A program made the translations under genes and the position numbers. 11,262 bases of DNA from the NCBI GenBank assembly GCA_001430745.1, contig KQ482066.1:1400386-1411647 (forward strand). The letters are read 5' to 3'. Within the stretch, counting starts at the first letter, position 1. Every line of letters starts with the position of its first letter. The notes beneath the pieces were generated by a model, which was given only the letters and a program-made list of their open reading frames with translations, made no database searches and was not told the DNA's origin. The stretch is from Auxenochlorella pyrenoidosa. Its lineage: Eukaryota > Chlorophyta > Trebouxiophyceae > Chlorellales > Chlorellaceae. Below are positions 6,728-11,262 of the stretch, piece after piece.

Positions 6728-9015
6728 TCACTCCCGCCTGTGCCGCTTATGCTTCCGCTCCTTCCGCCGCTCCTTTTTGCTTCCCTTGCCCCGCCGCTCT
6801 TTCTTCCGCTTCTTCCTCTCTCTGCTGCCGTTGCGCTGCCTCGGCTCTTCTCGACCATGCTTCTGCCGCTTGGGCCGTCGTCCACGCGCCTCGCCCTCGC
6901 TGCCGCCACTGTCACTGCTGCTGCTGCCACTGTCATCGCTGCTGCTGCTGCTGCTGCTGCCTCCCTCGTCGTCCGACGGCAGCGCCAAACCGGCCGCCCT
7001 CAGGAAGGCTTTGGCTTGGTCCAGCTGCGCCGCGGCGGCGGCGCGCTGCTGCCGCCGCTTGGCGCGCTCAGCCTGCCGCGCGCGGCGCCGCCGCTCCTCT
7101 GGTGGCATCGCCGCCAGCGCCAGCGCCTCCTCCTCCTCCTCACTGTCCATCTCCCCCACCACAAACTGCTGGTTCTCGGCGTCCAGGGCGGCGCCGCCCC
7201 GCGGCGGGCTGCGCCCCGCCCCGGGCACGTGCTTGAGCTCCAGTCGCTGCTGCTGCTGCAGCGCGACAGCCTTGATGCCGCCCAGCACATTCTTGAGGTG
7301 CCCGCCCGGGGGGCCAGGCCGGCCGCCGCCGCCGCCCTGCTGCTGCTGCTGCTGCTGCTGCGCCTGAGGGCCGCCCTGGCCAGCCGCCTGGCCCGGCTGG
7401 GCAGGGGCCTGGCCTGTCGGGAGCGCCTCGCCGCCCGGCCCCACCGCCTGCCCGCTGGCTGCCGCCCGCTCCGCCCTCTCCAGGGCAGCATCGTAGCCGG
7501 GCGGCTGCAGGAGAGCATGGCAGAGAGAGTGGCAGCAAGAGAGTGGCGCCAGGAGCTGTATGGATCGAGGTCTTAGGAACCAATGAAGCCAGGCAGCCTG
7601 GGAGGGGGCCCGAATGGCCGACCGGGTGCAACCAGGCACGCCCGGGAGCGCCAGAGAAGCGCCAAAGAGGAGCTTGGCGCCTGGAATGTCGCGCCACCCA
7701 GCGCCCTCCCCGAGCTGTTTTTTAGCTCTCGCCGGGCACGGACGCTGCATGCCGTGTCCAGAGCGCGCGGGCGCGCATGGGCACCAGGCACTCGGGGACA
7801 GGCACCCGGGGCACACCTTCATGTAGAGGAAGGACACGCTCTGCCGCTGGCGGTACTTCTCCTGCTCCTCGGGGCTCAGCAGGGACAGCGTCTTCAGGTA
7901 GGCCTGCTCCGCCTCGAACTCCGCCTTGGCCTCTGCCTGCGGCGGGCAGGGGCCGCCAGCAGTGGGGGGTTCACGCAGGCGGTTGCCGCCGCCGCCGCCC
8001 GCACGCACATGCCCGCCTTGGTGCCAACCCTGCACCGGCGCCAGCACAGCACGCAGCAAGACGCATGCGTGCAGATCTGGCTCTGGCGAGCCCAGCGCTG
8101 CATCAGGCTGTGTGCATTCTATGGCAGCCAGGGCACGAGCATCCTTGCACCTTTTTCTTTTCCGTCTCGTAGTGCTCGTGCTCCTTCTCCCAGACGCGCG
8201 CCATGTTGCGAAACGTCAGCGGGTGCCATGGCTGCAGGGCAGGCAGGACAGTGCATCTGTGTGAAGGCAGGGGGAGACCAGCGGGCACCGCACACCAGTG
8301 ACAAGGAACAGTGTAGCTCCCAACGGCTCGTGGCAACATGGCGGAGCAACAGCTGCCAGCCGAGCTGGCTCGTAGCACCCCGCACAGCCTGGCAGGGCCG
8401 GCCATGGACTTGCCTTCTTGTTAAGGAAGCTGCAGGGCGGGGGGAGGGCGAAACGGGTAGGAGGTCAAGCTGGAAGGATGTGAACGGTGCAGCACAGGCA
8501 GAGCGCTATCGCAGGAGCATGGCCTGGTGGCGCTTGTGCCGCAGTTTGCAGACAGCTGGGCCGGGGGGGGGGGGGGGGGGGGTGAACTCGGCAGCCGGAG
8601 GCAAGCAGGGCGCCGGGTGCTCCTGGCAGGTGGGGGCCTCACTTGTGCGTCCACGCAGCGCCGGCGCCCCGGGGGTCATATTCTTCCCCTGCCGCCTTGG
8701 CCGCCTGCAGTCAGAGTGGTGCGAGGTTGGCGCGGCTGGGTCCTCCTGACAACAGCAGGCGCCGGCTGCCTGCTGGCCACAAGCATAGCAGCCGTTGCTG
8801 AAGCGCCCGCGCTGCCTGCGCACGCAGCGCTCTGTGCGGGAGGCGGGGCAAGCAGAGGGCCCCATGACGCGGGATGCTGCATCAGCACCCACCTGGAGGT
8901 CCTTGCGAATGCCGTCGAGCACGCCCCTGCCGGGCTGCTTGCGCTGCGGCTTCTGCGGCCCGCCGCCCTCCTGGGGCTGCACATCGCGAGGGTCAAACAC
9001 GCCATACCCGCCCAT
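6728..9015 (-). CDS. Cir_N domain protein, CWC25/CIR-like, probably nuclear (RNA processing or corepressor)
   Basis: Exons on the minus strand: 9015-8893, 8704-8643, 8430-8415 (16 nt), 8231-8151, 7936-7817, 7504-6728 with TGA; 392 residues, all phases agree. An in-frame TGA 12 nt upstream (9027-9025) fixes the ATG. After a Gly/Gln-rich start comes the Cir_N-type region (NFLNKKPWHPLTFRNMARVW, from residue 62), then a helix with EHEHYETEKKK and EFEAEQAYLKTL, then SVSFLYMKPPGYDAAL (about 127-142), the block following Cir_N in plant homologues. The last exon holds an 8-Gln run (183-190), an acidic run (256-260), an Arg-rich helix, Ser-Asp repeats (317-334) and a Lys/Arg tail, typical of nuclear RNA-processing proteins. 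Cir_N occurs in CBF1-interacting corepressor and in the spliceosomal CWC25 family; which of these this protein follows cannot be settled by eye. The donor at 8414 is GC (gcaagt). Confidence 0.87.
6930..6960. repeat. (AGC)n tract encoding polySer
   Basis: Trinucleotide GCT/CTG run on the plus strand within the last exon of the Cir_N gene; on the coding strand it reads AGC repeated and gives the 7-Ser run before Asp-Asp in the acidic Ser-rich region. Confidence 0.8.
7337..7360. repeat. (CAG)8 tract encoding polyGln
   Basis: Eight CTG units on the plus strand, read as CAG on the coding strand of the Cir_N gene, giving eight Gln. It is followed directly by a GGC-type run giving five Gly. Probably length-variable between strains. 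Confidence 0.9.
8563..8582. repeat. 20-bp poly-G homopolymer
   Basis: An uninterrupted run of 20 G on the plus strand (20 C in the transcript) inside intron 2 of the Cir_N gene. The length in this assembly may not be exact. Confidence 0.85.
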
Positions 9016-9700
9016 GCCGGAACTTCACTGCCTGGCACCGTCTGTGATGTTGGTCCGCCGAACAGCGGGCAGACCAGCTGGAAGCAGCGAGCCTGGGTCT
9101 GCTTGCAGACTGGCGCTGCCGCCGCCGCCGCTGCCAGCGCCGACACCAGGAACGCTGCGTGCGGCCTTCCCCGTGGCGCTCTCCCTCGTGAATGTAACGC
9201 TTTCTAGTAACTTAGTAGCCCAGCAACTTGAACGTTAGCAAGACCGGCCGCACCCTACAGAGAAGGCAAGCCGCTTGCGGCAGAACTTTGTCGTGCAGGA
9301 GAGGGGTTCGGTGCAAATTTTCAGAGATCCCGCCAGCTGCAACAGTGCCCCCGACCTGTCAGAGCCCATTGAAATGCTTTGGCGCGTCACGACCCCTCAT
9401 TACTCGCGTTTCCCTTCCGCCTACCTGCGATCTGGACATCCGCAGCAGCACTGTAAAGTCATCCAGGACGCCCAAATAGTGTCGACTGCACACACGGAAG
9501 GCAACTCCTCCCGGCAACTCCTCCTGCGTTTCTTGAAGTCGAGTCTCCCTTCCGCCTGCGCCACCTTGCGATCAAGGCAGCTGTAATCGTATCTTAGCAG
9601 CTGAAACGGGCTCGCCGCTTTCAGCAAGCAGCGGCAGCGGCGCCGTCCGGCAGGAACTGACACCGCCTGCAGACCGTGCTGCAAGGCTAGCCCATCCGCC
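9016..9700. promoter_or_regulatory. Divergent intergenic region between the Cir_N gene and VTA1
   Basis: 685 bp that should contain both promoters and 5' UTRs. About 9200-9600 is visibly less GC-rich than the genes. It contains a 12-bp direct repeat (ggcaactcctcc at 9500 and 9513) and a looser repeat of cccttccgcct plus tgcgatc at 9412 and 9547, each followed by a TGTAA (9452 and 9582). No TATA box is obvious. The short plus-strand ORFs have no recognisable motifs. Confidence 0.5.
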
Positions 9701-11262
9701 ATGGCGACGCTTGAGGAGCAGAAGAAGCTGCTCATACCCTTTGTTCAGGCAAGCCGAGCCATCCTGCTGCAGCATGTTGTTTCTGGGCACGCCAGCACTG
9801 TACCTCGCCAAGCCATACCGTCGCTGGACAGCAATCGCCGATAACAGGGGCTGCTCTTTCCCCCACTGCTGTGACACACCGCCTGCAGCGGGCCCAAGAG
9901 GTGGAGAAAGCGGAGCCCAAGATTGCGTATTACTGCCGAATGTATGCGCTGGAGCAGGTGGGTGCTGCAGCCTGCCACGCCGGCCTTGCCAAGGTTGGCC
10001 GCGCCGGTGCATCCAGTACGGAGCAATTCCGCCGGGGACGGGCCTGCTGACGCCTGGGCGCGCAGCGCCCTTGGCCGTCGAGGTTGTGCAGGGGCATAAA
10101 GCGCCGGTCAAACTCTGGTCAAACCCGATCTGCAGGGCCTGGAGATCCGGCGCGACGTGCGGGCGCCCGAGATCACAGCCCTGCTGGAGGCCCTGATGGG
10201 GAAGCTGGAGAAGGATCGGGCGGTGGTGCTGGTGAGGCAGGCGCTTCTGCTTTACAGTGCTGCCGGCGTATGCCGGCAGGCCTGTTGCGTGAGGGGCTCA
10301 GAATTTAATGCCTGGGCCAGGAGCCGGTCGAGGCGCTGATGGGCAGCTGTCATGTTCTGCCTTCCCGTTGGGCAGGGCTCTCCTCAGAGGTTTGACAAGC
10401 AGGCGCTGTCGGAACTTGGGCATCGCTCGCTGCCCGCTCAACTGCAAGCTGCATGCCCCGCGGCTGCCTCGCACTGCAGCCCCCGCCCTCGTCGCTGCCT
10501 GCCTGCCCGCCTGCGCTCTCCAGGGCGGCCCCCCACGCTGCGCCTTCGCCGCCCCCCGCCCCTCCCCGCCTGCAGCTGGGCAACAAGGCCGAGGACGCGG
10601 CCTACTGCGAGCAGTTTGCGCTGACTGTGTTCAACCGGGCCGATCGGGTAGACCGCGCGGGGCGGGCCGACAAGGCCACCGCCATGACCTTTTACGCCGC
10701 CTCCTACTTCATGGAGGTGCGGCCCCGCCGGCGGTGTGCTCTCTGGGGTTTTCAGGGATTTGTTAGGGGTCTGAGGGGTCTCCATGACATGTCTCGCTGT
10801 ATCAGTTCGTTTGTGCCTGCTTGCGCCTCGCTTCATGGAGGTTCGCCCCGTCGGCGGCGTGGCCCGTGGGATCTGTGGATTCTGTGGAAAGAATGCGCTT
10901 TTGCGTGTTTGTCTGCTCGAGTCTCGCTTCCTGGAGGCACGCCCTGCCAGCGGTGCGCCTGCTGTCACCCCAGGACCGCCCGCCCCGGCGCCGCAGATCC
11001 TCCGCCACTTTGGCGAGCCCCCCGCCGACATCCAGCAGAAGCAGAAGTACGCGGCCTGGCGGGCAGCCGAGATCAGCAAGGCGGTCAAGGAGGGGCGGCG
11101 GCCCGACCCGCCGCCGGCCGCGGGCCAGGCGGCGCTGGACGATGAGGCGGCGCTGCTCGAGGAGCTGGCCAAGCTGGAGGCAGCCGGCCCCGGCGCAGCA
11201 CCTGGCGCCAGCTCCGCCGCGCTGAGCAGCGCCCCGAGCGGCGCAGCACCCAGCAGCCTGCC
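9701..11262 (+). CDS. VTA1: VTA1/LIP5 homologue, ESCRT-associated Vps4 activator (3' part beyond the right edge)
   Basis: VTA1 (LIP5 in plants and animals) binds ESCRT-III subunits with its N-terminal MIT-type repeats and stimulates the Vps4 ATPase through its C-terminus during multivesicular-body sorting. Exons: 9701-9748, 9889-9957, 10136-10231, 10576-10716, and 10997 to the edge; all join in phase 0. Family landmarks in order: LLIPFVQRAQEVEKAEPKIA then YYCRMYALEQGLEI (residues 10-43), MGKLEKDR (60-67), EQFALTVFNRADRVDRAGRA (83-102), TFYAASYFMEILRHFGEPP (109-127), and QQKQKYAAWRAAEISKAVKE from residue 131, then a Pro/Ala-rich linker. The order and spacing match Arabidopsis LIP5 as I remember it. 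The C-terminal Vta1 domain that contacts Vps4 is not in the window. The first donor is GC (CAG|gcaagc); the weak GT six bases earlier would delete Val-Gln. Intron 4 contains degenerate copies of the end of exon 4. Confidence 0.95.
10707..10960. repeat. Three degenerate copies of an exon/intron junction
   Basis: The sequence cttcatggagg plus about 25 bp of following GC-rich sequence at 10707 (end of VTA1 exon 4 and its donor) recurs at 10831 (cttcatggagg) and 10927 (cttcctggagg), both inside intron 4. The last two also share left flanks (a gtttgt-ctgct core, then ctcgctt). Spacing is 124 and 96 bp. Confidence 0.75.

Noticed and set aside
6190..7576. Long plus-strand open frames (336-348 codons) over the last exon of the Cir_N gene
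   Set aside because: Mirror images of the Ser-, Gln- and Lys/Arg-rich coding exon; low complexity, no start context or family signal.
10376..10430. Possible extra VTA1 exon encoding GSPQRFDKQALSELG between exons 3 and 4
   Set aside because: It looks protein-like and has an upstream AG, but I find no acceptable donor, and joining exon 3 directly to exon 4 matches the plant LIP5 spacing and phase.

Overview
This window looks like nuclear DNA from a GC-rich green alga, probably a Chlorella-like trebouxiophyte. That is an inference from composition, gene content and gene structure; no rRNA or other marker is present to prove it. The genes are cut into short exons (16 nt and up) by introns of about 140-480 nt, so most long ORFs are chance open frames in GC-rich sequence. 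I rebuilt five protein genes by joining exons whose splice sites, phases and family motifs agree.

Layout, left to right. (1) Minus strand, 2081 down past the left edge: a DUF3531 protein with a plastid transit-peptide-like N-terminus; its 3' end is outside the window. (2) Minus strand, 4832 to 2615: a six-exon gene for a 285-residue, probably plastid protein that I cannot assign to a family. (3) Plus strand, 5235 to 6392: a four-exon gene for a 75-residue protein with one membrane segment, function unknown. (4) Minus strand, 9015 to 6728: a six-exon gene for a 392-residue nuclear-type protein with a Cir_N domain, a polyQ run and a highly charged Ser/Lys/Arg-rich tail. (5) Plus strand, 9701 past the right edge: VTA1/LIP5, the ESCRT-associated activator of the Vps4 ATPase; the C-terminal part is outside the window.

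Genes 2 and 3 diverge from a 402-bp spacer, genes 3 and 4 converge across 335 bp, and genes 4 and 5 diverge from a 685-bp spacer. The genes do not form one pathway: two are probably plastid proteins, one is a small membrane protein, one is nuclear and one belongs to endosomal sorting. No RNA gene, CRISPR array or mobile element was recognised.

The most unusual signal is in the splicing. Six of the 22 intron donors read GC instead of GT (four firm, two less so). There is also a 16-nt microexon, a stop-free intron whose length is a multiple of three, a 43-bp minisatellite running up to a 3' splice site, and an intron carrying two degenerate copies of the preceding exon/intron junction. I found no convincing new multi-gene system.
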